Below are positions 34,029 through 42,731 of a stretch of DNA of 64,000 nucleotides, piece after piece (position 1 is the stretch's first letter; each line of letters opens with the position of its first letter). The notes beneath the pieces were generated by a model, which was given only the letters and a program-made list of their open reading frames with translations, made no database searches and was not told where the DNA came from. The DNA comes from Pseudonocardia acidicola (GTDB lineage Bacteria > Actinomycetota > Actinomycetes > Mycobacteriales > Pseudonocardiaceae). The stretch spans positions 1-64,000 of the forward strand of contig NZ_JAAXLA010000022.1 of NCBI RefSeq assembly GCF_012911935.1, in the 5' to 3' direction. The translations under genes were made by a program, and so were the position numbers.

Positions 34029-34505
34029 TTGAAGCCGATCACGCCATGCCTGTGGTTCGACGGCCAAGCCGAGCAGGCCGCCGAGTTCTACTGCTCGATC
34101 TTCCCCGACTCGGGGATCACGGACGTCCAGCGGTACGGGCCGGACATGCCCGGACCGGAGGGCGAGGCCATGCTCGTGCAGTTCAGGCTGCGCGGGCAGG
34201 AGTTCGCCGGTCTCAACGGCGGTCCGCAATTCCCGCACTCCGAGGCGGTCTCGTTCGTCGTCCCCTGCGAGACCGAGGAGGAGATCGACCGCTATTGGGA
34301 TGCCCTGGCCGATGGCGGCGAGCCCGCTCCGTGCGGCTGGCTCAAGGACCGGTTCGGCGTGTCCTGGCAGATCGTGGCGTTGGAAGCACAGGCCTGGATG
34401 AAGGACCCGGACACGGCGAAGGCACAGCGGGTCACCCGGGTGATGCTCTCCACCTTCGGCAAGCCGGACCTCCCCGCCATGCGGAAGGCGTACGAGGGTT
34501 CCTGA
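34029..34505 (+). CDS. PhnB-like VOC superfamily protein
   Basis: A 158-residue vicinal-oxygen-chelate protein of the PhnB/3-demethylubiquinone methyltransferase-like type. ITPCLWFDGQAEQAAEFYCSIFPDS opens the first beta-alpha-beta unit, GQEFAGLNGGPQFPHSEAVSFVV is the central block, and GWLKDRFGVSWQIV closes the second. The start is the TTG at 34029, supported by GAAGGAG six bases upstream. Family members bind small ligands; the reaction is not predictable. Confidence 0.88.
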   Translation: MKPITPCLWFDGQAEQAAEFYCSIFPDSGITDVQRYGPDMPGPEGEAMLVQFRLRGQEFAGLNGGPQFPHSEAVSFVVPCETEEEIDRYWDALADGGEPAPCGWLKDRFGVSWQIVALEAQAWMKDPDTAKAQRVTRVMLSTFGKPDLPAMRKAYEGS

Positions 34506-34590
34506 CCCCGAGGTGCCCGGGTTGCCGCGCTCGACAGGTTCCTCACTCATGAGGCCCGACGGGCTACGCCCGCACGATCCGAAGCGCCGA

Positions 34591-34616
34591 GCGAGGGGCT
34601 GCCGTCAGCCCCTCGC
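34591..34616. terminator. hairpin terminator between convergent genes
   Basis: A perfect 11-bp inverted repeat GCGAGGGGCTG / CAGCCCCTCGC with a CCGT loop sits between the convergent VOC gene and the zinc-ribbon/discoidin gene. It could act in both directions. Confidence 0.65.
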
Positions 34617-34762
34617 CGGATGCTCCGGCAACCACCTGCACGGTTGTCGGTGATGATCTGCCGAACGTCTCGCCAAGGGCGGGCCGTTGACGGCGCCGCC
34701 CTTGGCCGAGCGTGACCGCCCGGCAGTCCTGCTGTGGTGACTCCGTAAGGATTCCCACGGGA

Positions 34763-35602
34763 TCAGCCGAGCCCGACCTCCGAGATCGCCACGGTGTCGA
34801 GCGCGGCGTGTCCGTTCTGCGCAGAGCCGGGCACGCTCGACAGGATCGTGATCGTCAGCGTCCGGGTGGTCACGCCGTCGCCGTCGAGGGTGAGGTTCTG
34901 CATCTGCCGATCGGATGGCGACGTGTCGGTGGACAGCTCGGCGGTAGCTCCGTTGTCGAAGGTGAATCGCACGCGGGAAATGCGGCGATTCTGGGCGTAC
35001 CGGTCGGTGCCGTCGGCCGGGTCGGTCTTCGCGAGGCCGGGCACGATCCCGATCGTCCTCAACCGCACCGGGCTGGTGAAGGTCAGTTTCAGGCTCTGTC
35101 CCACCCCGTCGCCGGCGCAGCGCCAGGCAGTATCGGAGAGCCCGTCGACGGCCCGCTGCGGCTCGTAGGAGGTCAGATTGCCGGCCGCGTCCCGGCTCGG
35201 CGGGTGCGTGCAGGAGGCGGTCGCGACCACCCGCGTCGACCGGGGGTCGCCCGTCGCGGCACCGACCGCAGTGCTGGTGCGGCCCGGCGCGGCATCGATC
35301 GCCCATCCCGCAGCGTGACCGACGAGCACGCCGATGTCTGCCAACATCACGATGGCGAGCGCGATCAGCAGCGGGCGATACCCGCCGCCGCGGCGCGGTG
35401 GCGGCGTTGTCGGTGGTGGGGGCGGCGGTAGGGGCGGCGGTAGGGGCAGTGGTGGCGCGAACACAAGGGTGGCGGGTCCCGGAGTCCGGCCCGGCGGGTG
35501 AGCGACAGCCCGGGTCGGAGCGCCGCAGCGGCTGCAGAACGCCGCGCCGACGCGAGGAGGCTCGCCGCAGGAGGGACATCGATCGCGCACACCAGCCCTC
35601 AT
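34763..35602 (-). CDS. zinc-ribbon, proline-rich, single-pass protein with discoidin-like domain
   Basis: A 279-residue modular protein. Residues 9-30 hold a zinc ribbon (CPSCGE...CSRCGAP). Residues 45-75 are a Pro-rich linker. Residues 78-98 are a transmembrane helix (LLIALAIVMLADIGVLVGHAAGW). The external C-terminus, about 125-275, resembles a discoidin/F5-8-type-C carbohydrate-binding beta-sandwich: AVDGLSDTAWRCAGDGVGQSLKLTF and RTIGIVPGLAKTD. It is probably a membrane protein with a cytosolic zinc ribbon and an external ligand-binding domain. The ATG at 35602 overlaps the stop of a 31-codon ORF. Confidence 0.8.
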   Translation of the reverse strand: MRAGVRDRCPSCGEPPRVGAAFCSRCGAPTRAVAHPPGRTPGPATLVFAPPLPLPPPLPPPPPPTTPPPRRGGGYRPLLIALAIVMLADIGVLVGHAAGWAIDAAPGRTSTAVGAATGDPRSTRVVATASCTHPPSRDAAGNLTSYEPQRAVDGLSDTAWRCAGDGVGQSLKLTFTSPVRLRTIGIVPGLAKTDPADGTDRYAQNRRISRVRFTFDNGATAELSTDTSPSDRQMQNLTLDGDGVTTRTLTITILSSVPGSAQNGHAALDTVAISEVGLG

Positions 35603-35694
35603 CGGCGCGGCACCGTGTTTCCCTGCGATCCTTCGTTGTGCCACAAGCGGTTGGCGAAGCAGTCGTCCGGTTCGAAGCCGTTGCCGTTCGTCAT
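35599..35694 (-). CDS. possible 31-aa leader ORF
   Basis: ATG at 35694 (MTNGNGFEPDD...) has an AAGGGTG site upstream, and its stop overlaps the next gene's ATG as ATGA. The arrangement suggests translational coupling to the discoidin-like gene. The peptide has no recognised family. Confidence 0.35.
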   Translation of the reverse strand: MTNGNGFEPDDCFANRLWHNEGSQGNTVPRR

Positions 35695-35984
35695 GGGTGA
35701 CACCCTTGACGACGAGGCCGGGCCGTCAAAGAGATCTGCGGCATCCGGTACTCGACGACGGGCTCGACGGTCGTCCGGCCCGCTGCTGTGACGCCGCTCT
35801 CGTCGGCCGCCGCGATCCGGGACGACCGTTCGGCGAAACCCCCTTGCCGAGGGACGGGCGGTCTGCACCGGCGTCAGACCGGTTGACGCCGGCGCGGATG
35901 CGGCGACGACGGGTGGGTATCCCTCGGTGTCGTCTCCTGCGCACCGTGGGTGAGCGGCCGGGTGCCCCCCGGGCGAGCAGACGA

Positions 35985-36218
35985 CTACTCGCCCGGAGGG
36001 GCCTGGCGGAGCTGGTCACAGGTGCGCTGTACCTCTTCCCACACCCGGCGAGCATCGGCATCCTCAGCGATCCAGCGCCGCCCGGCCGCATCGGCTGCCG
36101 AGTCACCGTTGTCGGCGAGGACGTGCAGTTCCACGAGGCGGTCGACCCAGCCCGAGTGGCGGACGTCGTCCCGGCCGGGATCCGCAGCGGAGTGCCCCTG
36201 TGCATGGTTGCCATCCAT
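35985..36218 (-). CDS. small hypothetical protein
   Basis: A 77-residue acidic, helix-rich protein: SGWVDRLVELHVLADNGDSAAD, then WIAEDADARRVWEEVQRTCDQLRQ. The ATG at 36218 has a GGAGGG site eight bases upstream. Its composition and codon bias fit real coding DNA. It is similar in style to short actinobacterial proteins of unknown function. It lies alone between the discoidin-like gene and a divergent deacetylase operon. Confidence 0.65.
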   Translation of the reverse strand: MDGNHAQGHSAADPGRDDVRHSGWVDRLVELHVLADNGDSAADAAGRRWIAEDADARRVWEEVQRTCDQLRQAPPGE

Positions 36219-36467
36219 GGCTCGCCCTCCAGGTCGGCCGGCCTTGCGGCCGGCGGGTGATAGTGGCCGCACGCCGAGGCCACCACACCGTGCTCCGGCC
36301 ATGACGACAGTCACCGACCCCTTGACCTTATCGCAACAGTTGCGCTCAGGCACGGAAATGGGCCTTCTCGTGGCGCCACCGGACCGGGGTGGCGGTACCG
36401 CTCCACGATGCGTACCGCTACCCCGGTGATGTGCGGTGATGGAGCGACGGATCCAGCAGGAGGCGTC

Positions 36468-37283
36468 TTGTCGGTTCGGCACGTGCCACCGCGGGGACTG
36501 CTCGGCGCGATGGTGCCAGCCGGTGTTGCGGCCTACCATCTGGGGCCGGCGGCGACTTGGTTGTCGACGGTCCGCCGATGGGTACCCGCACTGGCCGGTC
36601 AGGGCCGACCGGACCACGTCGCGTTGACCTTCGACGACGGGCCCGGCCCCGGCTCGACTCCCGCGGTGCTGTCCGTCTTGGAGGCCCTCGATGTGCGCGC
36701 GACGTTCTTCGTGCTCGGCGCCGAGCTGGCCCGTCGCCCGGAGCTCGGTCGCGCCGTGTGCGCCGCCGGACACGAGCTCGCGGTACACGGCTGGGACCAC
36801 CGGTGGTTGCTGGGCCGGCCGTTTCCCCGTGTCCGGGAGGACCTCGCCCGTTGCCGCGATCTGGTGGCGGACCTCACCGGCCGACCGCCGGTCTGGTTCC
36901 GGCCGCCCTACGGCGTACTCACCGGAGACGCCCTGCTCGCTGCCCGGTCCCTCGGTCTGCGACCGGTGCTCTGGACGGCGTGGGGACGCGACTGGGCGGC
37001 TACGGCGACGGCCCGTTCGGTGGTGGAGGCGGTGACCCCGGGCCTGAGTGGCGGAGCCACCCTGCTGCTGCACGACGCCGACCACGCGTCGGCACCGGGC
37101 GCCTGGCGGTCCACGGTCGCGGCACTACCGCACATCGCCGCCCTCGCTGCCGCCCGCGGGCTTGCGCCGGGTCCGCTGTCCGAGCACGGCGTCGGGGCAC
37201 CCCGGGGGCCGAGCCGGGAGGAAGACGCCCATCCGCCCCGGTTCACGCCGGTCCCCTCCGCGTCGCCGGCGGAATCGCGGTGA
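36468..37283 (+). CDS. polysaccharide deacetylase (NodB / CE4 family)
   Basis: A 271-residue carbohydrate esterase family 4 protein. Motif 1 is ALTFDDGPGPGST with the catalytic Asp, motif 2 is HGWDHRWLLG, motif 3 is WFRPPYG, and LLLHDADH is motif 5. It would remove N-acetyl groups from a polysaccharide such as peptidoglycan or an exopolymer. The N-terminus, with GLLGAMVPAGVAAYHLG, is hydrophobic enough to be a membrane anchor or weak signal. The start is the TTG at 36468 with AGGAGGCGTC. It overlaps the next gene as GTGA and leads a three-gene operon. Confidence 0.9.
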   Translation: MSVRHVPPRGLLGAMVPAGVAAYHLGPAATWLSTVRRWVPALAGQGRPDHVALTFDDGPGPGSTPAVLSVLEALDVRATFFVLGAELARRPELGRAVCAAGHELAVHGWDHRWLLGRPFPRVREDLARCRDLVADLTGRPPVWFRPPYGVLTGDALLAARSLGLRPVLWTAWGRDWAATATARSVVEAVTPGLSGGATLLLHDADHASAPGAWRSTVAALPHIAALAAARGLAPGPLSEHGVGAPRGPSREEDAHPPRFTPVPSASPAESR

Positions 37284-38155
37284 CCATCGCACTGGCGGTT
37301 GCGGCGGCGGTCCTGCTCGGGCTCGGTTTCGTGTTGCAGCAGCGGGTGGCGCAGCAGGCGCCTCCTGAGGACTCGCTGTCCTTCAGGCTGTTCGCAGACC
37401 TCATCGGCAAGCCGTTGTGGTTGGCCGGGATCGCGGCGATGGTGGGTGGCCAGATCCTCGGCGCGGTCGCGCTGGGCGCCGGTGACGTGACCCTGGTCGA
37501 GCCGTTGCTGACCACGAACCTGCTGTTCGCGCTGGTGCTGGCGCGGCTGCTGTCGGCGCAGCAACTGGGTGGGCGGGAGTGGGGCGGCGCGGCCCTGCTG
37601 ATCGCGGGCGTCGTGGCGTTCATCGCGGCGACCCGCCCCGGAACCGGGGCGGGGACCGTCGCCGAGCCGCAGAACTGGATCTTCATCGGGCTCGTCCTGG
37701 TGATCGTCGCGGGGCTGGTCGCACTCGCCCGCAGGACCTCGGGCTCGGCGCAGGCCACCACGCTCGCCGCGGCGGCGGGTCTGCTGTTCGGCACGCAGGA
37801 CGGACTCACCCGGGCCGCGATGCGGATCCTCGACGGAGGTGGGCCGGGCGAGCTGCTGCGGTCATGGCTGCCCTACGTCGTCCTGGCCGTGGCCGTGGTC
37901 GGCCTGCTGCTGGCTCAGAGCGCGTTCGAGGCCGCCCCGCTGCGGGCCTCCCTTCCTCCGATCACCGCCGCCGAGCCGTTGGTCGGCATCGCCTACGGCA
38001 TCACGGTGTTCGGGGAGCGGGTGCGGGTCGCGCCCCCCTGGTTGGCCGTGGAGGCGGGGGGACTGGCCGCGATGATCGTCGGCGTGGTCCTGCTGGCCCG
38101 CTCCCACATGTTCGCGCCGCACCGCCATCGTCGACATCCCCAGGTTCAGTCATGA
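37280..38155 (+). CDS. DMT-superfamily (EamA/NIPA-like) membrane transporter
   Basis: A 291-residue protein with nine to ten hydrophobic helices. It begins TIALAVAAAVLLGLGFVLQQRVAQQAPPEDSL and has conserved charged loops such as ARLLSAQQLGGREWGG. Its pattern is that of a drug/metabolite transporter half of the DMT superfamily. The Q-Q-R-x-A-Q-Q-A-P-P-E-D segment recurs in the next gene. The GTG start overlaps the deacetylase stop. The substrate is unknown. Confidence 0.82.
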   Translation: MTIALAVAAAVLLGLGFVLQQRVAQQAPPEDSLSFRLFADLIGKPLWLAGIAAMVGGQILGAVALGAGDVTLVEPLLTTNLLFALVLARLLSAQQLGGREWGGAALLIAGVVAFIAATRPGTGAGTVAEPQNWIFIGLVLVIVAGLVALARRTSGSAQATTLAAAAGLLFGTQDGLTRAAMRILDGGGPGELLRSWLPYVVLAVAVVGLLLAQSAFEAAPLRASLPPITAAEPLVGIAYGITVFGERVRVAPPWLAVEAGGLAAMIVGVVLLARSHMFAPHRHRRHPQVQS

Positions 38156-39069
38156 TCGGGATCCTGCTCGCGATCGGCGCCGCGCTGAGCAACGCCCTCG
38201 GCACCGTCTTCCAGCGCAAAGCCGCCCAACAAGCCCCGCCCGAAGACACGATGCGGCCGGCTCTGCTGGCCGACCTGGCGCGCCGGCCGGTCTGGCTGGT
38301 CGGCATCCTGGGGCTGATCGGCGGCTTCCTGTTCCAGGCCGCGGCGCTGCGCTTCGCCGAGCTCACCGTGGTACAGCCGATCGTGGTCAGCGAGCTCCCG
38401 CTGACCCTGCTGATCGCAGCGCTGGTGTTCCGGGCCCGGCTCGACCGGGAGGCCGTGTGGGGCACGGTGGCGGTGAGCGCCGGGGTGGCCCTGGTCCTCA
38501 TCGCCACCGACCCCCGGCGCGGCCACCCGACCGGAGCGTTCACGTGGCTGCTCGCCAGCGTGTCCACCGTGGCGGTGGTGGTATCGCTGGTGGTGGCCGG
38601 CCTGCGCGCCAGCGGCAGCCGGCGCGCGGCCCTGTTCGGCGCGGCCGCCGGTGTGGGGTTCGGGTTCACGGCCGCGCTGATGAAGGGGGCGATCCTGGGA
38701 CTGCGCCACGGCGTCGGGGGGTTGTTCTCCTCCTGGCAGCTCTACGCCATGGTCGTCGTCGGGATCGCCAGCGTCTTCCTGGCCCAGAACGCGCTGCAGG
38801 CCGGACCGATCGTGGCCGCCCAACCGCCCATCACCATCTGCGACCCACTGGCCAGCGTGGCCTACGGCGTGCTGGTGTTCGGTGAACACCTACGCGACGG
38901 GTACTGGATCATCCCCACCCTCACCGGTGCCGGCATCGTCATCCTCGGGACCGTGCTGCTCTCGCACTCCTCGTTGATCACCGTCGAGGCCTCCCACGAC
39001 ACCGGCGCCGCCACCGGGCCCGACGACTCGTCCCGGCTCGACCAGCACCATCGCAGACCCGCGCTGTAG
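38152..39069 (+). CDS. DMT-superfamily membrane transporter (paralogue)
   Basis: A 305-residue, roughly ten-helix transporter that is a paralogue of the preceding gene; ALSNALGTVFQRKAAQQAPPEDTMRP parallels its N-terminus. It has a hydrophilic His/Asp/Arg-rich C-terminal tail. The ATG at 38152 overlaps the previous stop as ATGA. The pair may work as a heterodimer, as some paired small DMT exporters do; that is an inference from the overlap and homology. Confidence 0.82.
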   Translation: MIGILLAIGAALSNALGTVFQRKAAQQAPPEDTMRPALLADLARRPVWLVGILGLIGGFLFQAAALRFAELTVVQPIVVSELPLTLLIAALVFRARLDREAVWGTVAVSAGVALVLIATDPRRGHPTGAFTWLLASVSTVAVVVSLVVAGLRASGSRRAALFGAAAGVGFGFTAALMKGAILGLRHGVGGLFSSWQLYAMVVVGIASVFLAQNALQAGPIVAAQPPITICDPLASVAYGVLVFGEHLRDGYWIIPTLTGAGIVILGTVLLSHSSLITVEASHDTGAATGPDDSSRLDQHHRRPAL

Positions 39070-39096
39070 CAGCAGGGCCGGCATCGCCCGCGCCGC

Positions 39097-40212
39097 TCAG
39101 AAACGAGTGCGCCGCGCGGCTACCCATCGCACCAGGACCTCCACGGGATCGTGGACGAACACCGCCGACGCCCGGGCCAACTGCGCCTCGCGCACGCCGC
39201 ACGGCCGACGCAACCGATCCACCGCCTCGAGCAGCGCCGGACCGTCCGGCGCCATCGACACCACCCCCGCCTCGGCCAGCGCCCGCACACCCAGCCGACC
39301 GTGGCCCGGCAGCGGACGGTGCACCACCACCGGCAGGCCCGCGGCGAACGCCTCGGCACAGGTGCCGCCCCCGGACTGGTCCACGAGAACCGCGCTCCCG
39401 GCGAACAGGTCAGGAAGATCGTCACGCCATCCCAGGGCCACACAGCCGGCCACCCCGGCGATCCGCCGGCGCAACCGTTCGTTGCGACCGCACAGCACGA
39501 CCGGACGCGCCCCCTCCAGTCGCGCCACCCACCTCGCTGTCGTGGCGGCCTCCCCGACCCCCCACGATCCGGCCGAGACGAGCACGGCGTCCTCGCCGGC
39601 ACGCAACCCCATCAGGCGACGGCCCCGGGCCGCGTCGGCCGGCCCGTGAAAGCGTTCGCCGACCACGGGGCCCGGCGCGCACGCCGGCCGCCCCGTCCGC
39701 TCGCGGGCCTGCGCCGCAACCCATGGATAGGGGCACAGAAACATGTCGGTCTCCGGATGCAGCCACTGGCGGTGCGCGGCCGGCTCGGTGATCACGACGA
39801 CACTCGGGGCGTCGAGCCCGCCCCGCCTGCGCATCCGACCCGCCGTCTGCGCGGCCAGGTGGAACGTGGAGACCACCGCGCACGGCCGGTGCCCCTCGAT
39901 GATCGACCGCAGGCGGTGCGCAGCGAGCGCGTCGAGCGGGTAGGTCCCGGGCCGGCAGAACCGGTGCTCGTCGAAGAAGACCCGGAAGATGGCCTCGTAC
40001 AACCACGGCGCCGCCCGCAGCATGCCGGAATACCCCCTGCGAATCCCCCGGCCCACACCGGCGGGCAACACCTCGAGCAGATCCAGGACGAGCACCCGCC
40101 CACCCCGGTCGCGGATCCGGGCCGCCAGCTGATGGGCGACCTGGTCGTGGCCTGCACCCATACCGGCGCTGAGGATCAACCACGGACCGGGCGCAACCAC
40201 ACGTGCGCTCAT
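39097..40212 (-). CDS. MGDG-synthase / GT28-like glycosyltransferase
   Basis: A 371-residue GT-B protein. Its N-terminus (LILSAGMGAGHDQVAHQLAARI) and the following PWLYEAIFRVFFDEHRF match the MGDG-synthase-type domain. The C-terminus carries VVLCGRNERLRRRI and the GT28 donor loop DQSGGGTCAEAFAAGLPVVVHRPLPGHG. Members of this group glycosylate diacylglycerol or related lipids, or act as MurG-like enzymes. A glycolipid role is the best guess. It is on the same strand as the small membrane protein and the GH15 gene. Confidence 0.85.
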   Translation of the reverse strand: MSARVVAPGPWLILSAGMGAGHDQVAHQLAARIRDRGGRVLVLDLLEVLPAGVGRGIRRGYSGMLRAAPWLYEAIFRVFFDEHRFCRPGTYPLDALAAHRLRSIIEGHRPCAVVSTFHLAAQTAGRMRRRGGLDAPSVVVITEPAAHRQWLHPETDMFLCPYPWVAAQARERTGRPACAPGPVVGERFHGPADAARGRRLMGLRAGEDAVLVSAGSWGVGEAATTARWVARLEGARPVVLCGRNERLRRRIAGVAGCVALGWRDDLPDLFAGSAVLVDQSGGGTCAEAFAAGLPVVVHRPLPGHGRLGVRALAEAGVVSMAPDGPALLEAVDRLRRPCGVREAQLARASAVFVHDPVEVLVRWVAARRTRF

Positions 40213-40237
40213 CGTCGCCTCCCACCCGATCCCGGGA

Positions 40238-40465
40238 TCATCGTGTTCGCGCCATGAGGAGGACGGCCGCAGACACCACCGCCAATCGGACGGGGCTCCG
40301 CGTGAGCTCGGGAGCGACGATCAACGTGCCGGATGCTGCGGGTGGATGCGGCATGCGGGCACTGTTGAGCAGCAGGGTCGCAATCGCTACCGCCAGTGTG
40401 CCGACGGCGGTCCGTGCGGCCGAGGTGCGGGCGGCGCCGGCCTGGTCGGCGAGTGGCATCGTCAC
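40238..40465 (-). CDS. small membrane protein
   Basis: A 75-residue protein with two moderately hydrophobic segments, TAVGTLAVAIATLLL and LAVVSAAVLLM. It lies between the GT28-like and GH15 genes, on the same strand, 25 bp upstream of the GT28-like gene. The start may be the GTG at 40465 or an ATG two codons downstream. No family. Confidence 0.45.
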   Translation of the reverse strand: MTMPLADQAGAARTSAARTAVGTLAVAIATLLLNSARMPHPPAASGTLIVAPELTRSPVRLAVVSAAVLLMARTR

Positions 40466-40507
40466 GGATCGGCCATTCGGCCGCGGTCCGGAGACGTCGT
40501 CGAGCTG

Positions 40508-42286
40508 TCAGTGCGGCCGGCCTGCCGTGTCCTGCCAGGGGCGGGCAAGGCGGGCCGACGTCTCGAACATCAGGGCGTGCACGAAAGCCTGCGGCAGATT
40601 GCCGCGCAGCTGGCGCTGCGCCACGTCGTACTCCTCGGAGAAAAGCCCGGGAGGGCCGCACGCGGCCCGGTTGCGCTCGAACCAACGGACCGCGGCCACC
40701 GCGTCGCCCACCTGGTGCCGGGCCAGCGCCATGAGGAATCCGCACAGCACGAAGGCACCCTCGGCCTCACCGAGCGGCCGGGCGTCGTGCCGGAACCGAT
40801 AGAGGTAGCCGTCGTCCGCCAGCTCCCTCTCCACCGCGTCCAGGGTGGCCAGGGACCGTGAGTCGGTGGCGGGCAGCGCGCCACGGATCGCCGGGAGCAG
40901 CAGGGCCGCGTCGACCCGGGGGTCGCCCGGCGCGCGCTGCCAGTGCCCCGCGGGGTGCAGGCAGTCGGCGGCGGCATCGGCCAGGATGGCGTCGGCCAAT
41001 GCGCTCCAGGCGGCGGCGTCCACGGCGGCGGCTCCGGCGGCGGCGATCGCGCGCAAGCCTGCCGCGCAGGTCAGCCGGGAGTGTGTCCAGTGCCGGTCGT
41101 CCAGCTCCCAGATCCCGGCATCGGGCTCGCACCAGCGCTGCTCGATGGCGGCCACGGTGGCGATGACCGCCTTGTGGTGGTCGGTGCCCAGATGGTCGTG
41201 CCGGGCCGCGGCGGCGAACAGCAGCAGCGCCTCGCCGAACGCGTCGAGCTGGAACTGGGCGTTGGCATGGTTGCCGACGATGTCGTAGCCCCCGGGATAA
41301 CCGGGCAGGTTCAGTGAGCGCTCGTCGGGGACCGACACCCCGGCGATGGTGTAGGCGGGCTTCAGATCGGGCCCGTCCGCCAGGATCCGCTCGGCGACGA
41401 ACCGGACCGCATCGTCGAGCAGCGGGTGCGGCCCGTCGGCGGAAACGGCCTGCCCGGCGTAGCACTGATCGCGGATCCAGACGTAGCGGTAGTCGTAGTT
41501 GCGGCCCTGCTCCGCCCGCTCGGGAAGACTCATCGTGGCCGCCGCGACCATGCCACCGCCGGACCCGGTCAGCCCACGCAGCACGGCGTAGGAGCGCCGC
41601 GCGTCGCGCGGGGCCAGGGTCTCGCCGACCCCGGACACCACCTCGTGCCACGCGGCCTCGGTGGCCGCCCACGCCCGGTCGGGCTCCGGCGGGCTGTCCC
41701 CCAGCTCGCCGTCGGACAACTCCAGGACCAGATCGTGGTGTGCGCCTTCGCGCAGGCCGATGGTCGTGACCAGGCGCCGGCCGCCCTGACCGGACCGGAC
41801 CACCGCGGCCCCCGCGCCGCCGCTGAAGCGCAGCCGCAGGTCCCCGACGCGGCCCTCCCAGCGGCCCTCGTCGTCGCGGTGCAACTCCCGCAGGTGCCGG
41901 CGGCCGAACCCGGCGGCCGGCTCCAGCGTGACCTCGACGCGGGCACCACCCTGCACCGCGACGATCCGGCGCAGGATCACCGCCCGGTGCGCGTCCCCGG
42001 GGAACGCCAGGGCCTCGCGGCACTCCACGATCCCGGTCTCGGTGACCCAGCGCGACCGCCAGATCAGGCTGCCCTCCTCGTAGTAGCCGCCCCACACGAA
42101 CCGGCCGGTCGGGGTCACCGCGTAACAACCGCGCCCCCCGATCAAGCTGGAGAACACCGCGTCGGAGTCCCACCGCGGTGCGCACATCCACGCGACGTCC
42201 CCGTGGGGCCCGACCAGGGCCCCGCGCTCCCCGTCGGCCAGCAGGGTGTACTCCCGCAATACGTGCGGTTGCGACTGTGAATCCAT
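40508..42286 (-). CDS. glycoside hydrolase family 15 (glucoamylase/trehalase-like)
   Basis: A 592-residue cytosolic GH15 protein with the N-terminal beta-sandwich domain and C-terminal alpha/alpha barrel: GGRGCYAVTP, YDYRYVWIRDQCYAG at the barrel entry, PAYTIAGVSVPDERSL, GNHANAQFQLDAFGE, GIWELDDRHWTHSRL with the catalytic Glu, and LFSEEYDVAQRQLRGNLPQAFVHALMF with the second acid. GH15 members without a signal peptide commonly hydrolyse trehalose or alpha-glucans inside the cell. WELDDRHWTHSR differs from the usual WExR-type loop, so specificity may differ. Confidence 0.88.
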   Translation of the reverse strand: MDSQSQPHVLREYTLLADGERGALVGPHGDVAWMCAPRWDSDAVFSSLIGGRGCYAVTPTGRFVWGGYYEEGSLIWRSRWVTETGIVECREALAFPGDAHRAVILRRIVAVQGGARVEVTLEPAAGFGRRHLRELHRDDEGRWEGRVGDLRLRFSGGAGAAVVRSGQGGRRLVTTIGLREGAHHDLVLELSDGELGDSPPEPDRAWAATEAAWHEVVSGVGETLAPRDARRSYAVLRGLTGSGGGMVAAATMSLPERAEQGRNYDYRYVWIRDQCYAGQAVSADGPHPLLDDAVRFVAERILADGPDLKPAYTIAGVSVPDERSLNLPGYPGGYDIVGNHANAQFQLDAFGEALLLFAAAARHDHLGTDHHKAVIATVAAIEQRWCEPDAGIWELDDRHWTHSRLTCAAGLRAIAAAGAAAVDAAAWSALADAILADAAADCLHPAGHWQRAPGDPRVDAALLLPAIRGALPATDSRSLATLDAVERELADDGYLYRFRHDARPLGEAEGAFVLCGFLMALARHQVGDAVAAVRWFERNRAACGPPGLFSEEYDVAQRQLRGNLPQAFVHALMFETSARLARPWQDTAGRPH

Positions 42287-42342
42287 GTCTGCCCTCCTAG
42301 GTCGTCGTCTCCACGGGACGGCTCCGGCTCCGTGGGCACGGT

Positions 42343-42731
42343 TCAGCTCCCCGGCAACCGGCCGAGTGTCACCGTCACCGCCGTAGTCCTGCCCTGCGGG
42401 TTCACGACGGTCAGCGGTGCGGACCGGCCGGGATTCGTCGCTGCGAGGACCCGGGACAGGTCGGCAGTGCTTCGCACCGGCGTGTTGTCGACGGAGGTGA
42501 CGACCTCACCGACCGACACGCCGGCCTTCGCCGCCGGCCCGCCGGCCACGACATCGACGCCACCGGCACCGGCAGGCCGCCCGTTCTGGCCGACCACGCC
42601 GACGACACCGACGCCCAACTCGGCCCGGTGAGAGTTCACGACGTGGCCGCCGTGAGCGACGAGCCCCCCGGCGATGTCGGTGACGACGTTGCTCGGGATG
42701 GCGAACCCGATGCCGTTGGTGATCGGGTGGA
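42343..42731 (-). pseudogene. C-terminal remnant (PDZ domain) of an HtrA/DegP-type protease
   Basis: The frame ending at 42343 encodes GIGFAIPSNVVTDIAGGLV, which is the end of a trypsin-like HtrA domain, followed by a PDZ domain: LGVGVVGVVGQNG, GGVDVVAGGPAAKAGVSVGEVVTSVDNTPVRSTADL. The catalytic His-Asp-Ser domain is absent. The DNA upstream encodes the GMC oxidoreductase in another frame, whose last 32 codons overlap this remnant. The remnant probably arose by a deletion or rearrangement that joined the two genes. Confidence 0.65.
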
